Shown: positions 22,314 to 32,690 of the stretch, piece after piece
Layout of the letters: each line of letters opens with the position of its first letter
Position numbering within the stretch: position 1 is the first letter of the stretch
Assembly (NCBI RefSeq): GCF_022512515.1
Contig: NZ_JAKWBK010000003.1
Coordinates: 248,001 to 312,000, forward strand
From: Paraniabella hibiscisoli
GTDB taxonomy: Bacteria > Bacteroidota > Bacteroidia > Chitinophagales > Chitinophagaceae
Direction: 5' to 3'
Length of the DNA stretch: 64,000 nucleotides
Notes under the pieces: generated by a model
What the model was told of the DNA's origin: nothing
What the model saw: only the letters and a program-made list of their open reading frames with translations
Database searches by the model: none
Translations under genes and position numbers: made by a program

Positions 22314-23098
22314 TCTGCCGCTTTTAGTTGTTCCACAAATATTTGAAACGCTGCAGGCGTATCAGGTTGCTTCATAAAATATTCTCCAATCAGGAACCCT
22401 TTAAAGCCATTTTGTCTAAAGATCAAAATATCATCAATTTTATCGATACCACTCTCTGCAATCTTTATTTTATCGGCAGGTAATTTTTCAGCCATACGAA
22501 GGCTGCGTTCAATATCTACACTAAAGGTTCTAAGATCACGATTGTTAATTCCTACAATTTTTGTCGCGTCACAAATATGCTCTAACTCTTCTTCCGCATG
22601 TAGCTCCAGTATAGTCTGTAATCCCAATGAGGCCGCGAATTCAGCAAGGTGCTTCACTTCTGCAGGTGTGAGGCAGGCAGCAATTAACAAAATAACATCA
22701 GCACCAATTGATTTAGCTTCTGTTATTTGATATTCGTCTACAATAAAATCCTTTCTCAATATCGGCACTTCATTGGCTCTTGCTTCAATTAAATCGGCAT
22801 CCGAACCACCAAAGAAATTTTCGTCTGTCAACACCGATAAACAGGCCGCCCCATAACGTGTATAGGCAGCTGTAATTTCTGTTACATTAGCATCTTGCTT
22901 AATGAATCCTTTTGAAGGGGACTTTCTTTTAAACTCAGCAATAATACCAGTACCATCTGGCTTTAACAAAGAATCAGATAAAGATCGAACCGGTAAAGCA
23001 AAAGCCGGTCTGGCTTCCAGTTCTTTTATAGAAGTCCGGGCTTTTCTATCCGCGACTTCTGTTCTCTTATGTGCTACAATGGTATCTAAAATATTCAT
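22310..23098 (-). CDS. trpC: Indole-3-glycerol-phosphate synthase
   Basis: Converts CdRP to indole-glycerol phosphate. Intact at 262 residues. Family blocks: GIIAEFKRKSPSKGFI (catalytic Lys), VLTDENFFGGSDADL, VPILRKDFIVDEYQI (catalytic Lys), VGINNRDLRTFSVD, and IAESGIDK. This is the only trp structural gene of the operon without a frameshift. trpF follows with overlapping stop and start codons. Confidence 0.96.
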   Translation of the reverse strand: MNILDTIVAHKRTEVADRKARTSIKELEARPAFALPVRSLSDSLLKPDGTGIIAEFKRKSPSKGFIKQDANVTEITAAYTRYGAACLSVLTDENFFGGSDADLIEARANEVPILRKDFIVDEYQITEAKSIGADVILLIAACLTPAEVKHLAEFAASLGLQTILELHAEEELEHICDATKIVGINNRDLRTFSVDIERSLRMAEKLPADKIKIAESGIDKIDDILIFRQNGFKGFLIGEYFMKQPDTPAAFQIFVEQLKAAE

Positions 23099-23149
23099 GA
23101 TCTTTTATACAAAATACAGTATCAAAAAATAGGTTTTATACATGCTCCG

Positions 23150-24139
23150 TTACTGTAAAGAAATTAATTTTTGCAAACAGGCATTGGCCTTACCAGACCT
23201 CAGGCTTTCTTTTGCAGCGGCAAACGCATCAGCATAGCTGGCAAACGATTCCGTCACCTGCAAAGCAATAGCCGCATTAGCTAACACTACAGCTTCTTGC
23301 TCAGGAGTTCCATTACCTTCTAAAATAGATTTAAAGATATGAGCAGCTTCGGCCACGGTGCTACCGCCCGAAATGGCTTCAGGCTTCACTTCCAGCCCGG
23401 CTAACTGAAAGGCCGACAATATCTTTTCTCCTGCGGAGTTAAGAGCTTGCTATCACCGGTAAGCGATACTTCATCATAACCATCCAATCCATGCACTATG
23501 GCAAACTTGTTAGACTGCTGTTGCAAAAGATAGTTATACAACCGCGCCATCTCGAGGCTATAAACGCCGATGATGCTGTAAGCCGGAAACGCCGGGTTTA
23601 CTAACGGTCCAAGCATATTGAAAAAGTACGCATGCCCAGGTTTTTCCGTATGGGCCCTACATTTTTTAATGCCGGGTGAAATAGCGGTGCATGCAAAAAA
23701 CAAATATTAGCCTCTTCCAATTCTTTCCGAAGCGCATCGCCATCGTTCTTGAACCGATAGCCCATGGACTCAATTACATTGGAGGAACCACTAATTGCTG
23801 ATGCACCGTAGTTACCATGCTTACTTACTTTTATACCTGCACCTGCCACAATAAAACAGGATAAGGTAGAGATATTAAAAGTATTCTTCCCATCTCCACC
23901 GGTACCTACTATATCAAGCGTGGTCAGTCCGCTAAAATCCACGCGCACACAAAGCTCTAAAAGAGCGTCCTGGAAGCCCTGTAACTCCTGTAAGGTTATG
24001 CTACGCATCAGGAACACGGTCATAAAGGCAGTAACTTCATGCTCGTTATAAACACCTTTCCCAATGTTCACCAATGCTTCCTTAGCCGTTTGCCTGTCTA
24101 ATGTTTTATGCTCAAATAATGAGCTTAATATTTTTTCAT
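23150..24139 (-). CDS. trpD: Anthranilate phosphoribosyltransferase (3 frameshifts)
   Basis: Joins anthranilate to PRPP. Key segments: DIVGTGGDGKNTFNIST (PRPP glycine-rich loop), VSKHGNYGASAISGSSNVIE, FLHAPLFHPALKNVGPIRKNLG and FFNMLGPLVNPA. Missing bases lie in the T run near 23628 and the A run near 23425. The canonical N-terminus MKKILSSLFEHKTLDRQTAK appears if one A is also restored to the A6 run at 24131-24136, which fixes the start at the ATG 24139. Otherwise only a TTG at 24158 is available. Restored length 330 residues. Confidence 0.9.
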
Positions 24140-24169
24140 TTGAAATATTAATGGTCAAAAATCTATGTA

Positions 24170-24738
24170 CTAGGCCTTCAACCAGTTTCTTAATATCTGC
24201 TCTCCTTTCGGGGTCAACACACTTTCGGGGTGAAACTGTACGCCACGTACATCAAAGGTTTTATGCTGCAATGCCATGATCATGTCATTCTCGTCCACAG
24301 CAGTTATTTCCAGCTCCTCGGGAAACCCATCCCTTGACACCACCCATGAATGATAGCGCCCCACATCAAATTGTTCACCTAACCCTGCAAAGAGTTCAAC
24401 ATCTTTTTTACAACCTTGCAAGGAGTGGCCACACCATGATATACTTTCGACAGGTTAGTCAGCTTCCCGCCAAAAGCCTCACCGATAGCCTGCTGGCCTA
24501 AACACACACCCAATATGGATTTAGACGCAGCATATTCTTTGATCAGCGGCAATAATAGTCCTGCTTCTTCCGGTATACCAGGGCCCGGGGAAAGAATGAT
24601 TTTATCATAGTCTTTTACCTGCTCCAGTGTTATCTGGTCATTGCGATACACTTCTACTTTTTGATGTAATATTTTTTCAACCAGGTGAACGAGGTTATAA
24701 GTAAAAGAATCGTAGTTATCGAAAACGAGAAGTTTCAT
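24170..24738 (-). CDS. trpG: Anthranilate synthase component II (glutamine amidotransferase)
   Basis: Supplies ammonia to TrpE. Class I amidotransferase triad: Cys in ILGVCLGQQAIGEAFGG, His and Glu in GVQFHPESVLTPKG. The N-terminus LVFDNYDSFTYNLVHLVE and ILSPGPGIPEEAG are typical. One A is missing near 24406 (KVVKKDVELFAGL when restored), giving 189 residues. A free-standing subunit, not fused to TrpE or TrpD. It lies 43 bp after trpE. Confidence 0.94.
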
Positions 24739-24781
24739 TATAAATAAAAATGTAGATAATTAATATTGAATGTACCTGCGA

Positions 24782-26194
24782 TTAGATGGTTTGAGCTACT
24801 TCTATTGCCTTTTTTAAAGCACCCAGTTTGTTATTAACTTCCTGCAGTTCACTTTCGGGAATGCTGGCAGCTACCACACCGGCGCCGGCCTGGTAATACA
24901 ATGTATTGTTACGGCTAAGGAAAGTGCGGATCATAATAGCCTGGTTGCAGCTTCCGTTAAAGCCCATAAAACCAACAGCGCCGCCATAATAGCTACGTAA
25001 AGTAGGCTCATACTGGTTGATGAGCTGCATGGCCTTAATTTTAGGAGCACCACTCAATGTACCTGCAGGAAAAGTTTTCGCTAACAGTTCAAATGCATTG
25101 GTTGTATTATTTACAGTACCCACTACTTCGCTTACCAGGTGTATTACATGAGAGTAAAAATGAGTCTCCCTGAAATGCGCCACTTTAACATCGTAGCACC
25201 CGCGGCTCAAATCATTACGGGCCAGGTCTACCAACATCACATGTTCTGCATTTTCTTTCGGATCGTTCTCCAATCGTATCGTTTCTGCAGCATCCTGCTT
25301 ATCATCGCCGGTACGTTTAACCGTACCCGCTATAGGATGTACAACCGCCTGGCCATTGTTAATGATCAGCTGTGATTCAGGAGATGATCCCATGATCTTA
25401 TAATCGCCATAATCAAAGAAGAACAAATAGGGCGAGGGATTGATATTGCGCAATGCACGATATACATTAAACTCATCGCCATTAAAAGATTGCTGAAACC
25501 TTCGGCTTAAAACAATCTGGAAAACATCGCCCCGGTAGCAATGGCAATACCCTGTTTCACCATATTGCGATAATTATCATCACTCATATTGGAGCTTTCT
25601 CCTCCATTGGTGCTAAAAGGATATACCGGAACATCTTTTCCGCGAATAAGCGATATTAATGCAGCTTTGTCACTGTCGATCCCTGCTATTTCATTTTCGC
25701 ATATAAACAGTTCATCCCTGAAATGATTAATGGCTATGACATATTGGTACAGACGATAGCGCATCAATGGGATCGCCTCTTCATCCACCTGGAATACAGC
25801 GCCCGGGATTGTTTCAAAAAACGGATCGCATCATAAGAAGTATAACCATAAAGTCCCTGCGCATAAGCAGCTACCTTATGAGCCGATGCCTCTATATCAA
25901 AACGCTGCATAAATCCATTCAGCACATCGGTAATAGAATCCCCCTGTTGAAATGGAAATGTTTCGGCAGTGTGTCCGGGAAGCTTTATTTCCATCTTCTC
26001 AGAAGATGAAATCTCAATGCCTCCGATGGCATTTACTCCTATAAAAGACCAGCTATTTTCGGCCACATGATTATCTGTACTTTCCAGCAGGATCGTGTCT
26101 CTAAACCTGTCCCTCAAACGCAGGTAAATTCCTACTGGCGTAAACACATCAGCCAGCATGGAGGTAACGGTAGTTTTAATTGTTATTTTTGCAT
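24782..26194 (-). CDS. trpE: Anthranilate synthase component I (3 frameshifts)
   Basis: Converts chorismate to anthranilate, the first Trp step. Chorismate-binding blocks are present: GSSPESQLI, PIAGTVKRTGDD, HVMLVDLARNDLSRGC, FPAGTLSGAPKIKAMQLI and GAVGFMGFNGSCNQAI. Bases are missing near 25500 and 25775, and an A near 26185. The last repair yields the typical start MQKITIKTTVTSMLADVFTP at 26194 and 471 residues in all. The N-terminal Trp-feedback motif expected around LLES is present (TILLESTDN). First structural gene after the leader peptide and terminator at 26245-26363. Confidence 0.92.
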
Positions 26195-26244
26195 GTTTAT
26201 CAAGCTAAGGCCAAAGGCTAATATTTTTATTTAAATGGAAACCA

Positions 26245-26271
26245 ACAAAAAACCCCGGTAGTACCGGGGTT
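26245..26271 (-). terminator. trp attenuator: intrinsic terminator between leader peptide and trpE
   Basis: On the minus strand the arms AACCCCGGTA and TACCGGGGTT (10 bp, perfect) are followed directly by a T6 run. It sits 51 bp before the trpE start and 34 nt after the leader-peptide stop. Because it precedes the operon rather than ending a gene, it is best read as a regulated terminator. Confidence 0.82.
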
Positions 26272-26304
26272 CTTGTATATCATTCATCTTTATGATGCGC
26301 AGCA

Positions 26305-26363
26305 TTACAATACCCCATTAGAGTTTGCGTGCCACCACCAAAAAGATTTTTTTCATTTTTCAT
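26305..26363 (-). CDS. trpL: trp operon leader peptide with three tandem Trp codons (1 missing base)
   Basis: Starting from the ATG at 26363 and restoring one A to the A7 run at 26346-26352, the ORF reads MKNEKKSFWWWHANSNGVL and stops at 26305. The three TGG codons lie at 26332-26340. As written in the sequence the frame instead gives GGG-type glycine codons after residue 8, and the WWW frame is preceded by a TGA, so the repair is required. The same type of missing homopolymer base is seen in trpE, trpG and trpD next door. The Gly-Val codons GGG GTA at the end contain GGGGT, which can pair with ACCCC of the terminator 5' arm. A ribosome stalled at the Trp codons would leave GGGGT free; one at the stop codon would cover it. 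Confidence 0.75.
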
Positions 26364-26368
26364 GGTCA

Positions 26369-26399
26369 CAAATATAATAGTTAATTGATTGCAGACAAA
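26369..26399 (-). promoter_or_regulatory. trp operon promoter (TTTG-N19-TAnnTTTG)
   Basis: The -33 element TTTG (26396-26399) and the -7 element TATATTTG (26369-26376) match the Bacteroidota consensus exactly with a 19-nt spacer. The leader ATG begins only 5 nt after the -7 box, so the transcript should be nearly leaderless. Confidence 0.8.
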
Positions 26400-26472
26400 T
26401 TTTTATTTGTGCGAACATCCCAAGCTCCTCGATCATTTTATGATAACCACTCAATCATCATATCCTTAATAC

Positions 26473-26495
26473 AAAAAAACCGGCAATGCCGGTTT
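26473..26495 (-). terminator. Terminator of the YkuD-like gene
   Basis: On the minus strand AAACCGGCA and TGCCGGTTT (9 bp perfect) are followed by a T-run of 7 that overlaps the second arm. It is 8 bp past the stop codon at 26503. Confidence 0.8.
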
Positions 26496-26502
26496 AAAGA
26501 GT

Positions 26503-27240
26503 TTATCCAACTGAAAAATGTGGCGATGGCTTATAGCTCCTATTATAAATAAACAAGCAGCTGCCGTTCTTTATAGTTTGTATAATCGGCTTTGTAAGCG
26601 CTGTTGGAATAGCAGGGCAACCATGACTGCGGCCAATATATCCCTGTGCATCAATAAAGGACTGGCTTACATACGGAGCACCATGAATTACAATCGCCCT
26701 ACGCATCGCATTGGTATTCAGATTTTGCTCTAGGCCTTTCAGCTTTAGTGAATAGCCTTTGCTTCCGCTATAGGTTTGATCTGTAATATAAAAGCCCAAA
26801 CTGCTTTTATGTGATTCATTGGTATTGCTGAAGAATTCAGCCATTTCCTTACCCGTATTACGGCCATGGGCCACCCAGGTATTGAATAACATTTTATAAT
26901 TCTTTACATCGATAATATACATCCTTTTTTGGCTGCTGGGCTGATCAAAATCGATAATCGTTAGCACAGAGTCATTTTGCAAAACCCCTTCTTCATCTAG
27001 TTTTTTAAAGCCATTCATCGCATAAGTAAATGCATCATGCGATAATCCCTGCTCATCTAATTCAAGACTATCATATACCAATTCAAGTGTACTTGCCTCA
27101 TTATCGGCTTCGTTTAAAACTTTATTATCTGTTTCTACTTCTGGCTTATTAATTGTTTCTATTTTATTAATCGTCCAGGACAAAAAAGCTACTGACAACA
27201 CACTAAATCCCAATAGCCGCAAATATTTTTTTAATTGCAT
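26503..27240 (-). CDS. Murein L,D-transpeptidase catalytic domain protein (YkuD_2 type)
   Basis: Envelope protein of 245 residues with an N-terminal hydrophobic anchor or signal (YLRLLGFSVLSVAFLSWTI). The C-terminal half has the L,D-transpeptidase-like motif: HGAPYVSQ and, about 20 residues later, GRSHGCPAIP, with the catalytic His and Cys in SHGCP. FNTWVAHGRNTG is also typical. The family probably acts on peptidoglycan cross-links, but members of this subgroup are poorly characterised. Intact; monocistronic with its own terminator. Confidence 0.88.
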   Translation of the reverse strand: MQLKKYLRLLGFSVLSVAFLSWTINKIETINKPEVETDNKVLNEADNEASTLELVYDSLELDEQGLSHDAFTYAMNGFKKLDEEGVLQNDSVLTIIDFDQPSSQKRMYIIDVKNYKMLFNTWVAHGRNTGKEMAEFFSNTNESHKSSLGFYITDQTYSGSKGYSLKLKGLEQNLNTNAMRRAIVIHGAPYVSQSFIDAQGYIGRSHGCPAIPTALTKPIIQTIKNGSCLFIYNRSYKPSPHFSVG

Positions 27241-27471
27241 ACGCTCTCCTTTAATTCTTTTTTATATTAAAAATTATAAGTATGTCTTTCTATAAGAACG
27301 TGTAGAATTTTCGGTAGGGGACTTTATAAACGTGAATAAAAAGCGATTATTGCCTCCTTATTCCTGCAATAAGAAAATTTTAACATTCAAAGAATTGTAA
27401 TTTTCACAATTATCTGATAATCAGTTTCAATAGTTTTTGCCTGCCAATTGTTTTTATTGTTCCTTTGCAGC

Positions 27472-27983
27472 ATGGCAATAGAAGTAGGAATAATAATGGG
27501 CAGCGACAGCGATTTAAACATCATGCAGGCTGCAGCAGATATTTTAAAAGACCTGGGTGTTGAATACGAACTAACGGTTGTTTCTGCACACAGAACTCCC
27601 CTGCGCATGGTTGAATATGCGCAGCAGGCGAAATCAAGAGGTTTAAAAGTAATTATTGCTGGTGCGGTGGTGCAGCTCATTTACCAGGCATGGTAGCGTC
27701 TATCACCCCTTTACCGGTGATAGGCGTTCCGGTTAAATCGAGTAATTCGATCGATGGCTGGGATAGTGTTCTCTCCATTTTACAAATGCCCAATGGCGTA
27801 CCTGTAGCTACTGTTGCTTTAAACGCCGCAAAAAATGCAGGCATACTGGCAGCACAAATTATTGGTATTACTAATGAGCAGGTAGGTGGCAACGTGGAAA
27901 GCTATAAGGAAAACCTTGAAAAAGAAGTGCTGGTAAAGGTAAACAACCTGAAAGAAAAAGGATATGCCAATACTTTCGATTAG
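27472..27983 (+). CDS. purE: N5-carboxyaminoimidazole ribonucleotide mutase
   Basis: Purine synthesis step N5-CAIR to CAIR. The class I PurE core is clear: VGIIMGSDSDLNIMQAAADI, VVSAHRTPLRM, IIAGAGGAAHLPGMVAS and PVIGVPVKSS. One G is missing in the GGG of the AGAGGAAHL codons near 27667, a clean example of a homopolymer undercall inside an invariant motif. Restored length 170 residues. Its 3' end overlaps the convergent bshC end by 4 bp. Confidence 0.95.
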
Positions 27984-29583
27984 TGCTCTGCAATAGCTAC
28001 GAGCTGCTGCTCAAAAGCATAAGAGTTTTGGTAAAGAATATCAATGAGCCCGGGCCCCCAACAGGCAAGGTAAGGTAATATATTGTCTACCCGCTCCTGC
28101 AGATTATTATTGGGAAATAGTTGTTGTTTTAGCTTATCAATTTGTCGCATGGCATCGTTATAGTTCTTCTTTTCAGCCCGCAGAAACTTTTTTCCCAACT
28201 CAACGATATTTCTTTCTTCCTGTTTTTGAAGTGCGTAAATATGTCTTTTCAATGTGGGATCGATAGGTGCTGCCTGGTCAGCCAGCGACTCGAATAGGTT
28301 TTTAATAGTAAGCTGCGCCTGTTCTGTGGAAAGATCATGCTGACTATTTGCTTTTACCCATTTATTTTTTAAACCCAGTGAGCTTAGAAATAGTTCCTGT
28401 TGGGTAAAATTCAACTTAGTTATCCGTTCTACCTGCTTGCGATTGATGATAAGAAATGAATTGCGCAATACCAGCAGCGGATAAGGCACTTTGTAGTGAT
28501 CGAATATACCTTTTAATTCCAGCCAGTAAGCCAGCTCTCCTCCTCCGCCAACAAAAATAATATTCGGCAAGATCATTTCCTGGAAAAGGCCACGCAGGAT
28601 AACATTCGGACTAAATCTTTCAGGATGCGACGCCAATTCGTTAAGAAGGGCTTCTTCAGTAAACCTTATATCGCTGTCTAATACCATCCAGCTATCACCA
28701 TCTCTTTCTATTCGCAACCGCTCTCCGTTATCTTTCAGGTAGAAAAGATTAATATCCCTCCCATGCGCCTGGGCTTTATAGCCCGCTTCTACCAGCTTCT
28801 GTGCCGTCTCTCCCACAATACCTGAAGAACGCTGATGCAGCAATTCATCTTTGAAAAGATCTATAGCAACCGACTTTAATACCGGGCTATCAGGTACCAC
28901 TACTACCAGCCCATAATTCCCAAACAGGTAGTTTACCAACCCAAGTGTAGCCGTCTGTATATTATTACCTTTTACATAAAACTTTTTACAGCCTTCATGA
29001 TATCCATTCCGTGAGGCTGCACTCCTATTTCTGACTCAATCCGGTCTACCAGCTTTAACAGATCATTGTCTATTGTCATTCTACCTACCGCACCGGTTTG
29101 CCTGGTGTTCCAAACCAGCTTTTCACCGTTCAAATGAATATGCCCCAATTCATCCAGGTCAGCGTCTTCACTGCCCATGTAATAAACCGGTACAAAATTA
29201 TAGTCTGGATAAAGTGTATGACAATATTCAGCCAGCTTAATGGCATGTAGAATTTTATAAACGAAATATAAAGGACCTGTGAAGATATTGGGCTGGTGAG
29301 CCGTAGTGATCGTAAAGGTATTGGACTGTTTTAACAACCCGATACTTTTCACCAGCGCTTCTGTTTGATCGAGGTTCTGATACTGAGCCGTTAATACATC
29401 AACCAGAATTTGCCTGTTTTGCTCATAAGCACCTTTCGCCTTTAAAGTGGCGGCTAAAGATTCAGCCCGGGGAAATTGCTGATAGAATGGCTGCAGCGCC
29501 TCAGAGTCATTCAAATAATCCAAAGCAAGTTTGGAAAATGAATGTGTTTGTCCATAAGGAATTCCGGTTGCTTTGAAGTTCAT
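27980..29583 (-). CDS. bshC: Bacillithiol biosynthesis cysteine-adding enzyme BshC (1 frameshift)
   Basis: Adds cysteine to glucosaminyl-malate, the last step of bacillithiol synthesis. The N-terminal half contains TTAHQPNIFTGPLYFVYKIL and FVPVYYMGSEDADLDELGHI, hallmarks of the family; the C-terminal half is a coiled-coil region (LRAEKKNYNDAMRQIDKLKQ). One base is missing near 28965; restored, the protein is 534 residues, as expected. It is separated from the aromatic cluster by the YeaQ-like gene and a terminator. Confidence 0.92.
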
Positions 29584-29750
29584 ATCGTCTTTAGCTTACC
29601 AAACGAAATACGCCTGCAACACTCACCTGATATAGGAGCGATTACTTTGGCGAATTCGAACTGACTATTAAAAAGATAAAAATACATGGATGAAAGTACT
29701 ATAACGCTTTTATTTTGAAATAGTTTTTTAAGCTGGCAGTCCCGTAAAAT

Positions 29751-29774
29751 AAAAAACCACCCTTAAAAGGGTGG
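29751..29774 (-). terminator. Terminator after the YeaQ-like gene
   Basis: CCACCCTT / AAGGGTGG stem, 2-nt centre, followed on the minus strand by TTTTTT. It is 25 bp past the stop codon at 29799. Confidence 0.8.
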
Positions 29775-29798
29775 CAATATCTTAAGCTGATCAAAAAC

Positions 29799-30059
29799 CT
29801 ATGCTCGTTTTCGGGTAACCATGCTATAAATCCAAAGCAGCAATATGGCGCCACCAATAGCAAATGCAAATCCTTTGAACGACCAATTACCATCGATAGC
29901 AACACCTAAAACCTGTGTGCCAATCCATCCACCAACAAAAGCGCCGGCAATACCAATCAGAATGGTCACAATCCAACCACCAGGGTCTTTACCGGGATGT
30001 AATGCCTTGGCGATTGCGCCAGCGATTAATCCAAAAATTATCCAGGACAAAATGCTCAT
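29799..30059 (-). CDS. GlsB/YeaQ/YmgE-family small membrane protein
   Basis: An 86-residue protein with three hydrophobic segments (ILSWIIFGLIAGAIAKALHP, WIVTILIGIAGAFVGGWIG, FAFAIGGAILLLWIYSMV). The GxxAGxxA pattern and PGKDPGGW loop are those of the GlsB/YeaQ/YmgE stress-response (transglycosylase-associated) family. Exact function unknown. Intact, with its own terminator. Confidence 0.92.
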   Translation of the reverse strand: MSILSWIIFGLIAGAIAKALHPGKDPGGWIVTILIGIAGAFVGGWIGTQVLGVAIDGNWSFKGFAFAIGGAILLLWIYSMVTRKRA

Positions 30060-30171
30060 AGTTTTAATTTTTTAAGGTTGGTAAAATTTATTACCAATTT
30101 ACTATTAAAAAACATGCCAAAGCATTTACCTAAACTATTTTTATTCACATCCTAATGCACAATAAAAAATA

Positions 30172-31160
30172 TTAAACTATACGTGGAATTTTTTGCTCCT
30201 GCATCATCAGGTCTGCCAAAACTATGGCTGTAGCAGCTTCAACAATTACCGGCGCCCTTAGAGCTACACAAAGATCATGGCGACCTTTTACCGAAAAATC
30301 TTCAGCCTGACCGGTCTCCCAGTTTAAGCTATGTTGTTGTTTAGGTGTAGATGCTGTGGGTTTTACAGCTATACGATATACTAATTCGTTGCCATTGGTA
30401 ATGCCACCTACAATACCCCCGCATGGTTAGTGGTTGTTTTCCCCTCCATATTTTCAATAGCATCGTTATGCTGGCTACCAAACATTTTGGCTGCTGCAAA
30501 ACCACTTCCGAACTCTACTCCCTTAACTGCCGGTATCGAGAACATCGCATGGGCTAGTAAAGACTCTACTGAATCGAAATGCGGTTCGCCTAAACCCAGC
30601 GGCAAGCCGTTCACGCGACATTCAATAATACCCCCACGGAATCCTTCGCATCAATGCCTTTCTGTAGCCCTTTTTCCAGGTCGGTTTCCCCGGCAATCTC
30701 GGTAAGCCTGGCCTCAACCGTAATACCCTTTAATAGTTTTTTGGCGATAACACCTGCACCAACCAACCCGGTAGTTAAGCGGGCGCTAAAATGCCCTCCC
30801 CCGCGATAATCTTCAAATCCTCCAAACTTTTTATGGGCTACAAAATCAGCATGACCCGGACGCGGAAAGCTGCGTTGCTTTTCATAATCGCCACTACGTG
30901 TATTCTTGTTTTCAAAAAGATCATAATAGGAAAGCCCGTCGTCTTTCCATTAAAATTACCGCTCCTGAAAATAGGAATATCATCTTCTTTCCTGGGCGTA
31001 GCTCCTTTTTGCGTCCCCCTTTACGGCGTTCCATATCGGGCAGAAAATCCTCTACCGGAATATCCAGGCCGGCCGGGCAGCCATCTATTACTACTCCCAC
31101 GCCATCTCCATGAGATTCACCAAATATCTGCACTCTGAAAATTCTGCCAAAAGAGTTCAT
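30172..31160 (-). CDS. aroC: Chorismate synthase (4 frameshifts)
   Basis: Last shikimate step, EPSP to chorismate. Recognisable parts: NSFGRIFRVQIFGESHGDGV (FMN region), RRKGGTQKGATPRKEDD, SFPRPGHADFVAHKKFGG, HFSARLTTGLVGAGVIAKKL and MFGSQHNDAIE. Four bases are missing in runs near 31019 (G), 30916 (T), 30634 (G) and 30421 (G). Restored, it ends with PRIV at 30172 and has 330 residues, close to other Bacteroidota forms. It is the most heavily damaged gene in proportion to its length, yet every repair lies in a homopolymer and restores conserved residues. Confidence 0.9.
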
Positions 31161-31176
31161 AATAATTATATTTTAT

Positions 31177-31197
31177 GTACGAGGTACGAGGTACGTC
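31177..31197. repeat. Heptamer tandem repeat, GTACGAG type
   Basis: Three tandem 7-mers, GTACGAG, GTACGAG and GTACGTC, in the gap between aroA and aroC. Related arrays occur at 33766 and 52625. Confidence 0.7.
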
Positions 31198-31233
31198 ATA
31201 TGATGTGCAATGCGCTTATAGCGCGCCAAAAAT

Positions 31234-32576
31234 CTAGCCTTTAAACCCTTCTTTTAATGCCGACAAATCAATTCCTCCTTTTACCTGGGCGCCTAATGTT
31301 TTGATATGATCATAAAAATCAGGATAGGATTTATTGATCGCATAAGCTTCCTCAATGGTAGTATCGCCTTCTGCTCTTAATGCAGCAACAGCGCAAGCCA
31401 TGGCAATACGATGATCGTGACGAGAATGCACCAGGGTTCCTTTTAATCCATTTCCGCCGTGTACATGCATCAGGTCTCCATCGAGATCAACCTTCAATCC
31501 CATTTTACCAAACTCCTCTTGTAAAGTAATACCGCGATCGCTTTCTTTATGCGCCAGGCGGCTCACTCCTTTAATCTTGGTTATACCACTACAATAAGCA
31601 GCCAGAGCTACTAATGGAGGGAACAGGTCCGGGCAATCTGTAGCGTCAAACTCAAAAGCGTTCATTTCCGTTTTATGCAGCTGAATGCCTTTCGCATCTA
31701 TCGCGATACCAGCATTAGCAGCCATTAAAGCTTCTGTAATTTTTTTATCAGCCTGTGTACTGGCAGTGCTTAAACCTCTCACCGTAATATTGCCAGCTAT
31801 CGCACGGCTACGAGCAGGAAGGCTCCACCGCTCCAGTCACCTTCTACCGTATAGTTAGCAGTTACTTCAGCAGGAACAGCATCTTTATGAAAAATAAACT
31901 CTTCATAGTTTTTATTCTCAGGAACTTTCAAACCAAATTTCTTCATAACATCTAAAGTCAGATCGATATAAGGTTTGCTTTTTAAGTTATTCACCTTTAT
32001 GGAAACACTGTCTCCTTCGAACGGCGCTACCGCAAAAGCCAGTAACAATCCTGTTAAAAACTGAGAGCTTAAAGAACCGTCAATAGTTATATTTTTAGGC
32101 TGTAAAGGGCCCTGTATCACCAATGGCAATTTACCACCGTTAGACGCCACCGTAACTCCCACCTGTGGCAGGATCTCATCAAAGAAATCCATCGGCCTTG
32201 TAACCAGGCTTCCTTCGCCATTGATCGTTATTTTATTGCTGGTTAATGCGGCCAGCGGAGTAAACATCCGAATACTTAAGCCACTTTCACCGCAATTAAT
32301 AGTACCACCCTGGTCGCCATTCATAAATGCTACTTCAGCAGCCGGAGAAAAACCAGTACTATCAATCGTAATTTCTTCATTTCCCTTTTCAATAATGGCA
32401 CCTAAAGCCTGTATAATACCCATCGCGGCTTTGTCATCATTGCTATGTCCGGGATTATATACTACAGATCTTTTTGCAGCCACCAAACCCGCTGCACAAG
32501 CACGTTGCATGGAGCTTTTGGAAGCCGGAGCTAAAATATCACCTTTTAAAACGGAGGGGGAAATCGTTACATTCAT
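31234..32576 (-). CDS. aroA: 3-phosphoshikimate 1-carboxyvinyltransferase (EPSP synthase, 1 frameshift)
   Basis: Adds PEP to shikimate-3-phosphate. Family blocks: LAPASKSSMQRACAAGL near the start (substrate-binding Lys), NCGESGLSIRMFTPLAAL (LxxGNxGT-like region), SSQFLTGLLLAFA, EGDWSGGAFLLVAGA and VHSRHDHRIAMACAVAAL. One G is missing near 31800 (VAGAIAGNITVRGL restored), giving 447 residues. The second half of the gene reads normally. Confidence 0.92.
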
Positions 32577-32690
32577 GTGTTAATTTTTCCATCGCCAAAG
32601 ACGATGACTAATGATTCGCAGCGAACCTGCCTGACGGCAGTCATGGACACTTCGCAAATCTTTAGAAAACGAGGACCATCTATCGCCTTC

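Noticed and set aside
24140..24158. TTG start of trpD at 24158
   Set aside because: The canonical MKKIL start at 24139 appears when one A is restored to an A6 run.
26305..26363. Leader ORF read without repair as a glycine-rich peptide
   Set aside because: As written it gives MKNEKNLFGGGTQTLMGY and on, which has no regulatory sense. The adjacent frame gives three Trp codons at the right place between promoter and terminator.
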